Positions 17,201 through 26,539 of a stretch of 64,000 nucleotides of DNA are shown here, piece after piece. Origin of the DNA: Aliiglaciecola sp. CAU 1673 (GTDB lineage Bacteria; Pseudomonadota; Gammaproteobacteria; Enterobacterales; Alteromonadaceae); NCBI RefSeq assembly GCF_029223185.1, contig NZ_JARHUG010000012.1, forward strand, positions 85,022 through 149,021. Reading direction: 5' to 3'. The notes below the pieces were generated by a model. The model saw only the letters and a program-made list of their open reading frames with translations. It was not told where the DNA came from and did no database searches. Positions within the stretch are counted from its first letter, which is position 1; each line of letters begins with the position of its first letter. The position numbers were made by a program, and so were the translations under genes.

Positions 17201-18024
17201 CAGCTAAATAAGCTGTTGCCGAGGCTTGCCTGAACGGCGACGGTGCTGGAAGTGGAGAACTCAGCCCACAGGGTAAAGTCGATGCGGGCCGCAGTCAGCT
17301 GCCGGTTGCTGGGATTGAATTCTTGTACCCAGGGGGAAATATCCAAATCTTCAGCATCGGCATAGAACATGCCGTGCAGATTATCTGCCCCACCGTAGAG
17401 ATCGAGAATAAAACTGGCTGAGTTATTAGCTAATTCTGCTACCTGCATCAGACCGATACCTTGGTGCCGATCGCCTTTGTTCAGCCAGCTTAATTGCTCA
17501 ATTTGAATATGTTGGCGTTCATTAGCGGTCGCTACGAAGATATCGCTTTCCTGCACCGAGAAGCGTTGGAGTTGTTCGAGAAACAGTTCTTCCAGTGCAT
17601 CCACTACCGGGTAGTCACCATCACCGGATTGCAATTCGTGGATATCCAGAGACAGGGTCAGGCCAACCAGGTTAAAGCGTTGGGATTGGATTTTTCGATG
17701 CAGCAGGCTGGAGAGCAGATCCAGCTCAATCTGGGTTTCACGGATATTCAGTTTGATGGGAGAATCAGCCTGATTGTTGAGGCTGACATCCTGAAGAAGA
17801 ATGGCGGGTCCTAAACCCTGCCAAGCGGCACTGATGCGACCAATCTTAAGCTTGGCACCATATTCCTGACTGATATAGTCTTCCAGCCAATGCTTCTTAC
17901 TGTCCATATGCGGCAGGCTGTAGCGCAACAAACTGAGCAGCACAGCCAGGCTGACTAACACCACGGCGGTCAGCATCCACAGCTTCTTCAGCACATAGGA
18001 CAGCAGTGGTGTGAGTGGTTTCAC
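14206..18024 (-). CDS. yhdP: YhdP-family AsmA-like envelope lipid-transport protein
   Basis: YhdP is one of the large AsmA-like inner-membrane proteins (with TamB and YdbH) that bridge the periplasm and move phospholipids to the outer membrane. The 1272-residue protein has one N-terminal membrane anchor (about 10-32, KKLWMLTAVVLVSLAVLLSL), a very long periplasmic beta-rich region, and a C-terminal part with VPKVTSSLPVILAWMVSPTTAIAAFALDEVL, typical of YhdP. Length matches E. coli YhdP (1266 aa). Its start overlaps the rng stop by four bases, and its end overlaps the nit start. The maf-rng-yhdP-tldD order is conserved with E. coli. Confidence 0.94.
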   Translation of the reverse strand: MKPLTPLLSYVLKKLWMLTAVVLVSLAVLLSLLRYSLPHMDSKKHWLEDYISQEYGAKLKIGRISAAWQGLGPAILLQDVSLNNQADSPIKLNIRETQIELDLLSSLLHRKIQSQRFNLVGLTLSLDIHELQSGDGDYPVVDALEELFLEQLQRFSVQESDIFVATANERQHIQIEQLSWLNKGDRHQGIGLMQVAELANNSASFILDLYGGADNLHGMFYADAEDLDISPWVQEFNPSNRQLTAARIDFTLWAEFSTSSTVAVQASLGNSLFSWQGEAPLEVRIEGGEFAARPDSQGWRFALSKLQMQLNDEAPFEMGMLGSQHHAEGLGLQIDPLNLEQLLPLTALVLDDEGMDSLKQMNLRTKLENIALWFGTDGAGLNLDFYDLGYEQHGLIPGLQQGRGNLSWLGNKGKLQLQAEQGVLQSHNLLEHDMPFDALGAEIFFDTKPNGLLVTAPDIFIDSEDLSARIAMAFNTDDSHLSLVSRIQPMQVANAKRLFPPSLMGKGTQAYLNRALVTGDLRNISLLWHGSLTDFPYTQNQGIFQAGVSIENGEFSFDQEWPSLSELKLDLLFENEALWMYSNEGRLRDLRIGEVKALIPVLSDTATLVIDIHADAEGEAVRDLMLNSALSDSVGAALDELRIDDMMHAQLRLDIPLSGTNVVATGKVSLPGNQTNVVSLGLPLDDLKGQIHFVNDKIESKDLRARLWDQPLSLSMQGKQGKEAYGANVTLQGKWDLDKLIAAYKPSMQQQIQGKSGWSADLSLKFPSEGYEYEFDLQSDLKDARLNMPVPLNKISDTEMPLHLNVTGNSQVSQVRAQLGNQVRFEGLLPHQEMRFSRAHLALGDSSFAGLGMGFSISADLTDVVFGQWHDTVESLLAGTTDSGNNIFPVPDRIFINADTLKILDVPLNKVQANIKYRDLAWLVSLNAEETRSELEISQDWLGRGLKIKTDYLNIPEFEHTDNQAEASTTGNAPDLKTMPPLEFECKRCTYGIYDLGKVSLKMSRHHQGMSIDRLDISRAGHKLSATGNWYNGGDTSTRLLGKFSSEDFGALLKDFGLDSGIRDSGADMDFDLSWQQAPYDFNFASLNGDVKWQLSDGYLSEVSDKGARLFSILSLESLVRKLTLDFRDVFAKGFFYDEMSGSFQIAQGRVHTKDTQIDGAAGKMSLTGYTDLNSKALNYDIAFVPKVTSSLPVILAWMVSPTTAIAAFALDEVLTSAKVISNIRYSLTGTLDEPVLEEKGRDSRDVELPAKAKPSNPKDQQSKPASEGING

Positions 18025-19487
18025 ATCATCACCACATCGTACTTATCCTGGCTGTAAAGTTGTTCTGTTTGCACTTTTATCTGTCTAGACACAAAGACTT
18101 CCAGCTCCGCCAGCATATGGGACTCTTCTCCCATCAGGGCTTCGGCTACCGCCGGTGATGCATAGACCACAAACTTATCAGCATCGTATGCACGATTGAC
18201 CCTGACGATTTCCCGCATGATTTCAAAGCAAACGGTCTCCACCGTCTTGATGGAACCCCTGCCCTTACATACTGGACACTCGCCACACAGGGTATGTTCC
18301 AAACTTTCTCGGGTACGTTTGCGGGTCATTTCAATTAAACCCAATGCGGTAAAGCCGTGGATGTTAATTTTGGCGCGGTCTTTGGCCACCGCTAACTCCA
18401 GGCTGTGCAGCACACGACGCTTGTGATCCACGTCAGTCATATCGATAAAATCGATGATAATGATGCCGCCGAGGTTACGCAGACGCAGTTGGCGGGCGAT
18501 GGCCAGGGTTGCCTCGATATTGGTGTTGAAAATGGTCTCTTCTAGATTGCGGTGGCCAACAAACGCACCGGTATTGATGTCGATGGTGGTCATGGCTTCG
18601 GTCTGATCGATGATCAGGTAACCGCCGGATTTCAGATCAACCCGTCTTTCCAGGGCACGCTGTACTTCATTTTCTACATCATAAAGGTCGAATATGGGGC
18701 GATCCCCATGATAGTACTCAAGCAATGTATGTAGCTCAGGAGCATATTCTTCGGTGAAATTCTGCAGCTCAGAAAAGGCCAGTTTCGAGTCGATACGGAT
18801 GCGGTCCAGCTCAGTTCCGACAAAGTCACGCAACACACGTCTGGCCAGAGGTAAGTCCTCATAAAGCACATGAGACTTGCGATTTTTCATGCGTGCCTGC
18901 ACCTTGGTCCACAGGCGGCGCAAGAATTCGGCGTCTTGTAATAGCTCCTTCTCCCCCACGCCTTCGGCGGCGGTACGCAGGATAAAACCGCCGTCCTCAT
19001 TGCAGAGGTCTTGCACCAGGTGTTTCAGTCGCTCACGTTCCTGCTCGTCTTCAATACGTTGGGATACACCGACATGAGAAACGCTTGGCATAAACACCAG
19101 ATAGCGCGAGGGCAGAGTAATATCTGTGGTCAGCCTGGCGCCTTTGGTACCCAGAGGATCTTTGACCACCTGCACCACAATGTCCTGACCGTCACGGACT
19201 AATTCCCGGATATCCTGCTTTGGCAGATGACTCTCAGAGACTTCGTCCACCACTTCGTTATGGATAACAATGTCGGATGCATGCAGGAACGCCGCTTTTT
19301 CAAGGCCAATATCGACGAAGGCGGCTTGCATGCCCGGCAGTACCCGGCTGACTTTGCCACGATAAATATTGCCCACCAAACCGCGCTTGGTATGCCGCTC
19401 TACATGGATTTCCTGCAGGATACCGTTTTCAATCAGGGCAACGCGGGATTCCGAGGGCGTAACGTTAATCAGTAGCTCTGCACTCAT
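18021..19487 (-). CDS. rng: ribonuclease G
   Basis: RNase G matures the 5' end of 16S rRNA and degrades some mRNAs. The 488-residue protein has an N-terminal S1 domain (about 35-120, VGNIYRGKVSRVLPGMQAAFVDIG), a 5' sensor/RNase H-like region, the DNase I-like catalytic domain with metal-binding Asp in TTIDINTGAFVG and IIIDFIDM, and the zinc-link motif CGECPVCKGRG. It lacks the long C-terminal scaffold of RNase E. It overlaps maf and yhdP by four bases each, indicating a tightly coupled operon. Confidence 0.96.
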   Translation of the reverse strand: MSAELLINVTPSESRVALIENGILQEIHVERHTKRGLVGNIYRGKVSRVLPGMQAAFVDIGLEKAAFLHASDIVIHNEVVDEVSESHLPKQDIRELVRDGQDIVVQVVKDPLGTKGARLTTDITLPSRYLVFMPSVSHVGVSQRIEDEQERERLKHLVQDLCNEDGGFILRTAAEGVGEKELLQDAEFLRRLWTKVQARMKNRKSHVLYEDLPLARRVLRDFVGTELDRIRIDSKLAFSELQNFTEEYAPELHTLLEYYHGDRPIFDLYDVENEVQRALERRVDLKSGGYLIIDQTEAMTTIDINTGAFVGHRNLEETIFNTNIEATLAIARQLRLRNLGGIIIIDFIDMTDVDHKRRVLHSLELAVAKDRAKINIHGFTALGLIEMTRKRTRESLEHTLCGECPVCKGRGSIKTVETVCFEIMREIVRVNRAYDADKFVVYASPAVAEALMGEESHMLAELEVFVSRQIKVQTEQLYSQDKYDVVMM

Positions 19488-20044
19488 AGCAGATTATGTT
19501 CCCTCAGCAATTCAGCGGTTTCATACAACGGCAGCCCTACGACGGCGCTGTAGCTGCCAACGATACGGGTTACAAAACGACCGGCCAGGCCCTGAATACC
19601 ATAGCCGCCGGCTTTGTCTGTGGGCTCCCCGGATTGCCAGTACCAATCCATTTCTGCTTTGCTCAGCACCTTCATGCTGACTTCGGTGATCACCAGCCGG
19701 TGCTTAAGACCGCGCTCATTGCGCAGGGCCACCGCCGTCATCACCTGATGAGTGGTGCCTGATAAGAGCCCCATCATGCGCTCGAAATCGGCTTGGTCCT
19801 GCGGCTTACCGAGGATATGGTTACGACTGACCACCGCGGTATCGGCACCCAAAACAGGGTCAATATGGCCAGCCTGGCGCCAGCCCATTTCTGCTTTGTC
19901 CCTGGCTACCCGCACCACATAATCCTGCGGCATCTCGCCGTCTCGTACTGCTTCGTTTACGTTGGTGCTTAACTGGGAAAAGGGGATCTGCAACTGCCGG
20001 AGGAGTTCAGCCCGTCTTGGGGATTGTGATGCCAGCACTAACAT
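19484..20044 (-). CDS. maf: Maf-family nucleoside triphosphate pyrophosphatase (dTTP/UTP type)
   Basis: Hydrolyses non-canonical and some canonical nucleotides (dTTP, UTP, modified pyrimidines) to monophosphates. The 186-residue protein has the phosphate-binding opening LASQSPRRAELLRQL, the GADTAVV motif with catalytic Asp, and GKPQDQADFERML-like and DKAGGYGIQG segments, which fit the YhdE subfamily. It lies one base downstream of mreD and overlaps rng, so it belongs to the mre operon block. Confidence 0.94.
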   Translation of the reverse strand: MLVLASQSPRRAELLRQLQIPFSQLSTNVNEAVRDGEMPQDYVVRVARDKAEMGWRQAGHIDPVLGADTAVVSRNHILGKPQDQADFERMMGLLSGTTHQVMTAVALRNERGLKHRLVITEVSMKVLSKAEMDWYWQSGEPTDKAGGYGIQGLAGRFVTRIVGSYSAVVGLPLYETAELLREHNLL

Positions 20045-20045
20045 G

Positions 20046-20522
20046 TCAGCGTACCTTCAATTGTCTGCGTACTTTACGCAGGATAAGAAAAGACCAGGGC
20101 CAGAACAACATTGTCGTCAGTACCGGCCACAGATAGTCGAACAGGAAATAGATATCGGTGAGCAGATGTTGCAACCAGAAGATCACCAGATGGTAAAGGG
20201 CAGCCAGCAGCCCAATCATCATCGCTTGTTGCCATACCGAATAGTTACGTAAGCGTTGATAATTGGCGGCCAGGATAAAGATCACCAGGCTCAGCGCCAG
20301 GCTATGTACGCCCAAAGTGGTACCTACCAGCAGATCCAGCACCAAACCATTGAGGAAAGCGACCCCCACATTGACCCGTTGAGGCAGTGCCAGTGTCCAA
20401 TAACCAAGAACCAGCAACAGCCAATCGGGCCGAAAGGCATCCACCATAATTGGCATAGGCATAATTTGCAGCATCAGGGCAACCAGGATACTGATGGCGA
20501 TAGTATAGCTGCTAGGGTTCAA
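20046..20522 (-). CDS. mreD: rod shape-determining protein MreD
   Basis: MreD is the polytopic inner-membrane subunit of the elongasome. From TTG 20522 the product is 158 residues, with five or six membrane segments and the family patterns LMLQIMPMP, FRPDWLLLVLGYWTLALPQRVNVG and GTTLGVHSLALS, and ends in LFWPWSFLILRKVRRQ. TTG 20522 is preferred because it aligns with the length of E. coli MreD (162 aa) and AGGA lies 8 bases upstream; the longer in-frame start at 20651 would add 43 residues inside mreC. It overlaps the mreC stop by 11 bases. Confidence 0.9.
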   Translation of the reverse strand: MNPSSYTIAISILVALMLQIMPMPIMVDAFRPDWLLLVLGYWTLALPQRVNVGVAFLNGLVLDLLVGTTLGVHSLALSLVIFILAANYQRLRNYSVWQQAMMIGLLAALYHLVIFWLQHLLTDIYFLFDYLWPVLTTMLFWPWSFLILRKVRRQLKVR

Positions 20523-21378
20523 CGGCTTCGTCCTGTTGCAATTGGGGTTCGCTTGGCGCGTCAGCCGGCCATAGCAGTAACAAATATTTAAGGCGATCCA
20601 GTTGGGCGATAGGCTCGGCTTTGACCTGGGCAAAGGGACGGGATTCATCACGCAGTACAGAGGTCACTTTGCCCACCGGATAGCCTTCGGGAAACACCTC
20701 GCCAAGGCCGGATGACACCAGAATATCGCCTTCCTGAACATCGGTACTATGCGGCACATGGTTAAGGATCAACTGATTAAGTTGCCCTGAGCCAGAGGCC
20801 ACCATGCGCACGTTGTTGCGCAGAATGCGCACCGGGATGCCGTGGGTAAGATCGGCGATCAGCAGCACCCGGCTGGTGGTGGTGCCTACTTCCATCACCT
20901 GACCGACGACGCCTTTGTCATCCAGCACAGGTTGACCTTCAAAAACGCCATGCAGACTGCCCTTATCGACCATAATTTGATGGCTGTAAGGGTTGTTGTC
21001 CACTGCCATTAACTCGGCCACCATTTTGCGTACGCCTGGTCGCACGGTGGAGCCTAGCAGGGTGCGTAGTTTGTCGTTTTCCAGCTTTATCATCTCGAAG
21101 CGTTGCAGTTGTTCGCTGAGCAAGATGTTCTGGTGCGTCAGGCGGGCATTCCGCTCAAGCAACTGCGATTGAGTGGTCAACGCGGATGAAGCTTGATTGA
21201 GCATGTCGCCGGGCAAACTGGCCATGTATTGCAACGGGCTGACCAGGGAATTCAGGTACAGCCGTGCCTTACTGAAACTATCCAGCCTGTGATCTAACAG
21301 GATCAGCAGAAGCGACGTCAAACTGGCCAGCACTAACCGGCTGACTAACGACGGGCCTCTGGTAAAAATGGTATCCAT
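20512..21378 (-). CDS. mreC: rod shape-determining protein MreC
   Basis: MreC is a bitopic periplasmic scaffold that links MreB with the cell-wall synthases RodA/PBP2. The 288-residue product has an N-terminal membrane helix (about 13-30), a coiled coil (about 65-105, LLERNARLTHQNILLSEQLQ), and two beta domains with VDKGSLHGVFEGQPVLDDKGVVGQV and GDILVSSGLGEVFPEGYPVGKV. The Met at 21378 is preferred over TTG 21384. A strong hairpin separates it from mreB, 30 bases upstream. Confidence 0.94.
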   Translation of the reverse strand: MDTIFTRGPSLVSRLVLASLTSLLLILLDHRLDSFSKARLYLNSLVSPLQYMASLPGDMLNQASSALTTQSQLLERNARLTHQNILLSEQLQRFEMIKLENDKLRTLLGSTVRPGVRKMVAELMAVDNNPYSHQIMVDKGSLHGVFEGQPVLDDKGVVGQVMEVGTTTSRVLLIADLTHGIPVRILRNNVRMVASGSGQLNQLILNHVPHSTDVQEGDILVSSGLGEVFPEGYPVGKVTSVLRDESRPFAQVKAEPIAQLDRLKYLLLLWPADAPSEPQLQQDEAVEP

Positions 21379-21386
21379 AAACAATT

Positions 21387-21404
21387 GGGCGGCTTACGCC
21401 GCCC
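21387..21404 (-). promoter_or_regulatory. hairpin between mreB and mreC (possible attenuator or processing site)
   Basis: GGGCGGC and GCCGCCC (21387-21393 with 21398-21404) form a perfect 7-bp, nearly all-GC stem with a four-base loop in the 30-base mreB-mreC gap. On the transcribed (minus) strand it is followed by AATTGTTT rather than a U-tract, so partial termination or transcript stabilisation favouring mreB is more likely than a full stop. Confidence 0.5.
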
Positions 21405-21408
21405 CTTC

Positions 21409-22467
<1,059 letters not shown>

Positions 22468-22678
22468 TTAAAGTGCGCCGACGCTTGGGAAAGGGGCGCG
22501 AAAAATTGGCAAATGGTGAAATGGGCTAACTTTACCAATGCCTGGTCTATCCAGCAAGTTAAGGGACAGGGCTTAGGTATAAAAATGTGCTTTTTTCGCC
22601 TTAGAAGCCAAAAATGTCCGAAAAGCCCGGAATTATATTATTTAATCTGACTCACATCTCTTTTTCGGGACAGAGTCA

Positions 22679-25297
22679 TTATTGCACTTCCCGCCAATTG
22701 ATAATGCGATCATTGCCCCGATACAAACCAAAACTGACCGTTGCCTGTGGGTTTTCCAAACTGGCGTTGCTGGTATCCCAGTCAAATCGCAAATATTGAG
22801 GCACGGTCCAGGTTACTGGTACTTGTCCTTGGCTCGGTGTGGGATTGAGCATAAAGCCAAGGTTTTGTGATAGCGGTTTGCCGCTGGTGACGGTACCACT
22901 GCCGGTGGCGCTCAGGCTTAAATTAGTCGCATTGTAAGGGGTACAGTTATCGTCAGTATTGCGTACCCATTCGCCGCCGGTATTCAGATATTGAATTTCC
23001 ATGGGTAGCGGCAGCGGCGCGGTTTCCGGGCCATAGGTGTCTTGCAGCATGGCTCTGGCATAGCGCATTCTGGCGCCGCCCATATCAACCGAAAAGTCCT
23101 GACAGGCACCAGGGTAGCTGGTTTGGTAACACACACCGTCACTATCTTTGAGAATGAGATCATCAAACGTCAGGCGAACCAATGCATCGAATGGGGTCGC
23201 CACCACATTGGTTTTGTTATAGGTGACAGTGCTGCCCTGCAGTGACCAAATTGGCAGAGGCTCGGTTTGGATCTGCGACAGTGTACCTTCCGCTACATCG
23301 GGCATCTGCGGGTAACTGGAGAGATCACCAAACACGATATCATCTGCTTGCAGGGTGCCGGGAAAAGCCAGTCGATTTAAACTGTCGATATAATTTTGTA
23401 TCTGTTGTCCCTGGGCATTCAGGGGCCTGAAAGTGATTTCAACCGGCGTGGCAAAGCCAAAGGGTTGGCCCACATAAGTAAACACCGAGCATTGGTTGGC
23501 CAAGGTTGGGCTATTGTGGGTGATATCGAAGTAGGCCGGGCGAAAGCGCCCCAGCGCCAGCGTGTTGGACGTCAGTGCGCCGCTTTGCAGATAGTCAGCA
23601 TCACGAAACGCTATTTCCAGATTACCCACTTCAGAATAGCGACTATTGAGCTGCACTTGGCCGCTACTGAATACCGGCTGGGTGCTGAAATTCTGGTAAG
23701 AGGCCGAGCCACTGTCCTGGGTTACATTCGTTTGATTTCCTAGCGTCAGGGTTCCCTGAATGCCTCTGCCAGCCACAGGGTTGGTTTTCACCAGTCGCAC
23801 TTGGGCGTTGCTGCTTTGGTAGTTAGGTGTGGCATTGCCAAGCGCCCCCAGGGCTTGCACGGTCAAATCGAAGGGCGCACCGGCAACAGGTGACGCCCCC
23901 AGCGTACTTTGCAATTGCAATTGAGCCGGTCGCACCACAAACAGGTTGCTTTGTCCCAGGGATTCGCCGTTTTCGTTTCTGACCAGTAAACGCACCTGCC
24001 CGGCATCGTCATAGCGTAAGAAACCTGCCGGAATGGTGGCCTGCCCGGCGCTGTTGAATTCCAGGGTGGTGGTGACATAGTTGGAGGGTGAACCTGCAGA
24101 TGACAACGGATTCCCTTGCAAAAACATATCCTGTCTGCAGCTGCCCGGGTTGACGCACTGCAGCGCTACTTCAAGATTTTGCCCGTCCAGATTAGTTTCA
24201 CAGGTACCGCCGCTGGCTAATCCCACGTTGATGGCAGTGGAAAAACCTTGCTGTGCAATCTGATTGGGTACGCTGCTGACGGTCAATCCCACTGTGTTAA
24301 AGGCGATCTTACAGCTGCTGGCCTGCGCGCCTGACCAGCAACTTACAGGCGCGTTGGGACTTGCACCTGAGGCCGACAAGGTGGCTTGCTGGCCCTCTGT
24401 GCTGATGCTATCCACTTTCAAGGTTATGGTAGTTGACCCAGTGAAGCTCAGGCTGCTGTCGCTTAAGGTGCCAAGGTTGGTGGAAAGGTTCAGCGTGGCA
24501 GGGGTAGTGCTTAGGCTGCTGCAGGTATTGGTTGAACAGGCTTGGATGGTAACGGAGCTGGCAGCGCAGAGATAACCCTGGGCGTTGTGCAAAATACGGT
24601 AGTGGCTAATCGGCGTGGTACCTCCGGTACAAGGACCAACGTTGTTGTTCTCATCGCACTGCAGGCCAGCAATAGCGCCACCGCAGGCTTGGTTTTTGCC
24701 GCATGGCGCATTCACATAGCCTGTAACCGTACCGGAGCTGTTAAACGCTCCGGTGGCATTGACATTACCGTTTACCCTACTGTTGTTGCTGAGGCTGACG
24801 TTTGTCGCTACCAGGTTGCCGTTGATAATAGCGTTATTGCTTATATTGGCGCTATTTGTGGTGATGTTGCCGGTAACTACCGAGTTATTGCCAAGGTTTA
24901 GGTTGCCGCCAGTAGTCAGGTTGCCGCGAATATCTAGGTTATTAGCACTGTTAAACGAGCCGCCCACTGTTAAGTTGGCACGTATGATCGCACCATTCCT
25001 GGGATTGACGTTTCCGGATATTCGAATTTGCAGGTTACTGGCGCTGCCACTGGTATTGACACGGAAATTATTGCCAAAACTCAAATCGCCACTGATAACA
25101 ATGGTTAACGCCTGGGTGATGTTTACCACCTCATTATTTCGGAAAACCAGATTGCCGCTGCAACTGATTTGGCCGGACGCATAGCTGCAATTCCCTGGAA
25201 GTGAACTGGTCTGTGCCGGCAAGCTGTAGGTCGCAGCTTGCAAAAAAGCACTAAACAAGAAAAACGGCAGCAGTAGCAATAATTGCATGGCACGCAT
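22679..25297 (-). CDS. mshQ: MSHA biogenesis protein MshQ (DUF6701 C-terminus)
   Basis: The last gene of the MSHA operon. The 872-residue product has a signal peptide (QLLLLLPFFLFSAFLQA). Residues about 60-190 are built from short Asn/Gly/Val repeats (NLTTGGNLNLGNNS..., NNAIINGNL...) that suggest a beta-helix or bactofilin-like stack. A long region with bacterial-adhesin-like beta domains follows, then a C-terminal DUF6701-type region (FRPAYFDITHNSPTLANQCSVF, GTLSQIQTEPLPIW). ATG 25297 is chosen because it overlaps the mshP stop (TGATG). MshQ's molecular role is not settled; it may be a pilus-associated surface protein. The identification rests on position and domain pattern. Confidence 0.8.
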   Translation of the reverse strand: MRAMQLLLLLPFFLFSAFLQAATYSLPAQTSSLPGNCSYASGQISCSGNLVFRNNEVVNITQALTIVISGDLSFGNNFRVNTSGSASNLQIRISGNVNPRNGAIIRANLTVGGSFNSANNLDIRGNLTTGGNLNLGNNSVVTGNITTNSANISNNAIINGNLVATNVSLSNNSRVNGNVNATGAFNSSGTVTGYVNAPCGKNQACGGAIAGLQCDENNNVGPCTGGTTPISHYRILHNAQGYLCAASSVTIQACSTNTCSSLSTTPATLNLSTNLGTLSDSSLSFTGSTTITLKVDSISTEGQQATLSASGASPNAPVSCWSGAQASSCKIAFNTVGLTVSSVPNQIAQQGFSTAINVGLASGGTCETNLDGQNLEVALQCVNPGSCRQDMFLQGNPLSSAGSPSNYVTTTLEFNSAGQATIPAGFLRYDDAGQVRLLVRNENGESLGQSNLFVVRPAQLQLQSTLGASPVAGAPFDLTVQALGALGNATPNYQSSNAQVRLVKTNPVAGRGIQGTLTLGNQTNVTQDSGSASYQNFSTQPVFSSGQVQLNSRYSEVGNLEIAFRDADYLQSGALTSNTLALGRFRPAYFDITHNSPTLANQCSVFTYVGQPFGFATPVEITFRPLNAQGQQIQNYIDSLNRLAFPGTLQADDIVFGDLSSYPQMPDVAEGTLSQIQTEPLPIWSLQGSTVTYNKTNVVATPFDALVRLTFDDLILKDSDGVCYQTSYPGACQDFSVDMGGARMRYARAMLQDTYGPETAPLPLPMEIQYLNTGGEWVRNTDDNCTPYNATNLSLSATGSGTVTSGKPLSQNLGFMLNPTPSQGQVPVTWTVPQYLRFDWDTSNASLENPQATVSFGLYRGNDRIINWREVQ

Positions 25298-25707
25298 CAA
25301 TTAATCTCCCGGGCGTCCACCGATAAGGTGCGACTGACCTCAAAGCCCTCTGCCTGGCATAAGCCGGTGCTGGTGAGGCGATAGTACTGAATGGCACCGC
25401 CATCATAACTTTTGTGCTGACAGCGGCTGGTGAAGCGACAGCCGGAAAAACCGTCAAGCGTACCGAGGTTAGTGTCGATGACTTGGCATTGGGAGGCGCC
25501 GCTGGTGGGGAATAGTGCTACCAGCTGGTTGTCCAGTCCGGCTCGGGCCGATTGCAGGGCGCGCAGGCCATAAGCTTCATAGACCAGGGTGTCGGCAGAA
25601 GCGCTAAGCAAACGCAGCAAAGTCGCAGCCAGCAGACTCATCACCACCAAGATCACCAGGCTTATCATCAGCATACTGCCTTGTTGAGTGCGTGATTTAA
25701 GGCGCAT
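25297..25707 (-). CDS. mshP: MSHA biogenesis protein MshP (PilX-like)
   Basis: A 136-residue type IV pilus minor-assembly protein of the PilX type. A short basic N-terminus (MRLKSRTQQGS) leads directly into one hydrophobic helix (LMISLVILVVMSLLAATLLRLL) and then a small Cys-rich domain. The canonical G/E prepilin cleavage motif is replaced by GSMLMISL, as is usual for PilX/MshP. Start overlaps mshO by 11 bases, and the stop overlaps the mshQ ATG, consistent with one transcript. Confidence 0.8.
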   Translation of the reverse strand: MRLKSRTQQGSMLMISLVILVVMSLLAATLLRLLSASADTLVYEAYGLRALQSARAGLDNQLVALFPTSGASQCQVIDTNLGTLDGFSGCRFTSRCQHKSYDGGAIQYYRLTSTGLCQAEGFEVSRTLSVDAREIN

Positions 25708-26539
25708 TGGGCAGATGGACCTCGCTACTGAACACGACTTTTTCGTCGTTTAAATTAAATCTCAGTCGTAAGTATACCGCCGCACTGCGGGATAGCGTGC
25801 CCGGCTGAAAATTAAAAGGGCGGTCATTGATATCGTTAACATCATTGACCAGATGGCGGCCCATTAAGACCGGATTGGCCGGGTTATTTGACTGCGTCTC
25901 AATGTAGCCATAACCGCTATGTCGATATATGTCGCCGCTTGAGACGCAATAACTGACAGGCTGTTTGGCTATGTATAGTCTCGAAGCCGGGGAGTCGGCG
26001 GCAAAGGTGGTGGCATTTGCCAATTGCAGGGTAATCATATCGGTGCCACTGCTGCCGGTCAGGGTCTTACGTACCTGATTGTTGCTGTTGGCATAGAGAG
26101 CAGATGCAGAAACCGGATACACCAGCACCTGATCGCCACTGACGACGTTGTAGCTGTTGCCATCGATATCCTTGAGCTCAACCACCTGTATTTGGCTGGT
26201 GGCTACCTCCGGGGAAACCGGCACATCTTTGTAAAATGTGGTCCATTGATTCGGTAAAAACTCCAGGCAACGTCCATCAGAGGTGACGCGCACACTATTG
26301 GGCACAGCATTGCGTAGCTCACGGTTAAGTCTTTCCAATACAAACCGGGCTTCGCTTAGCAGTTGGTCACGCTCGCTGGCATCGCTGTAGATTTTGGCCC
26401 CCATGCTGATAAAGCCAAATATGCCGAGGGAGACAATGCCCAGGATCACCATCACCGCGACCAGCTCGATGAGCGTAAAGCCAGCGGCAATGCCATTGCT
26501 TGGTGGAGAGTGATAAAACGCCGGCTTGACGGATTTCAT
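25697..26539 (-). CDS. mshO: MSHA minor pseudopilin MshO (PilW-like)
   Basis: A 280-residue minor pilin. It has a 15-20-residue leader ending in Gly, then the class III motif [28 protein letters not shown]. The mature domain contains a long helix (RDQLLSEARFVLERLNRELRNAVPNSVRV) as in PilW-type initiators. ATG 26539 overlaps the mshD stop (TGATG); a TTG three bases earlier is less likely. It probably helps start pilus assembly together with MshC, D and P. Confidence 0.85.
   Translation of the reverse strand: MKSVKPAFYHSPPSNGIAAGFTLIELVAVMVILGIVSLGIFGFISMGAKIYSDASERDQLLSEARFVLERLNRELRNAVPNSVRVTSDGRCLEFLPNQWTTFYKDVPVSPEVATSQIQVVELKDIDGNSYNVVSGDQVLVYPVSASALYANSNNQVRKTLTGSSGTDMITLQLANATTFAADSPASRLYIAKQPVSYCVSSGDIYRHSGYGYIETQSNNPANPVLMGRHLVNDVNDINDRPFNFQPGTLSRSAAVYLRLRFNLNDEKVVFSSEVHLPNAP

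Noticed and set aside
20523..20651. 43-residue N-terminal extension of MreD inside mreC
   Set aside because: It has no match to MreD, would lengthen the protein well beyond the family's size and lies in the mreC coding sequence.
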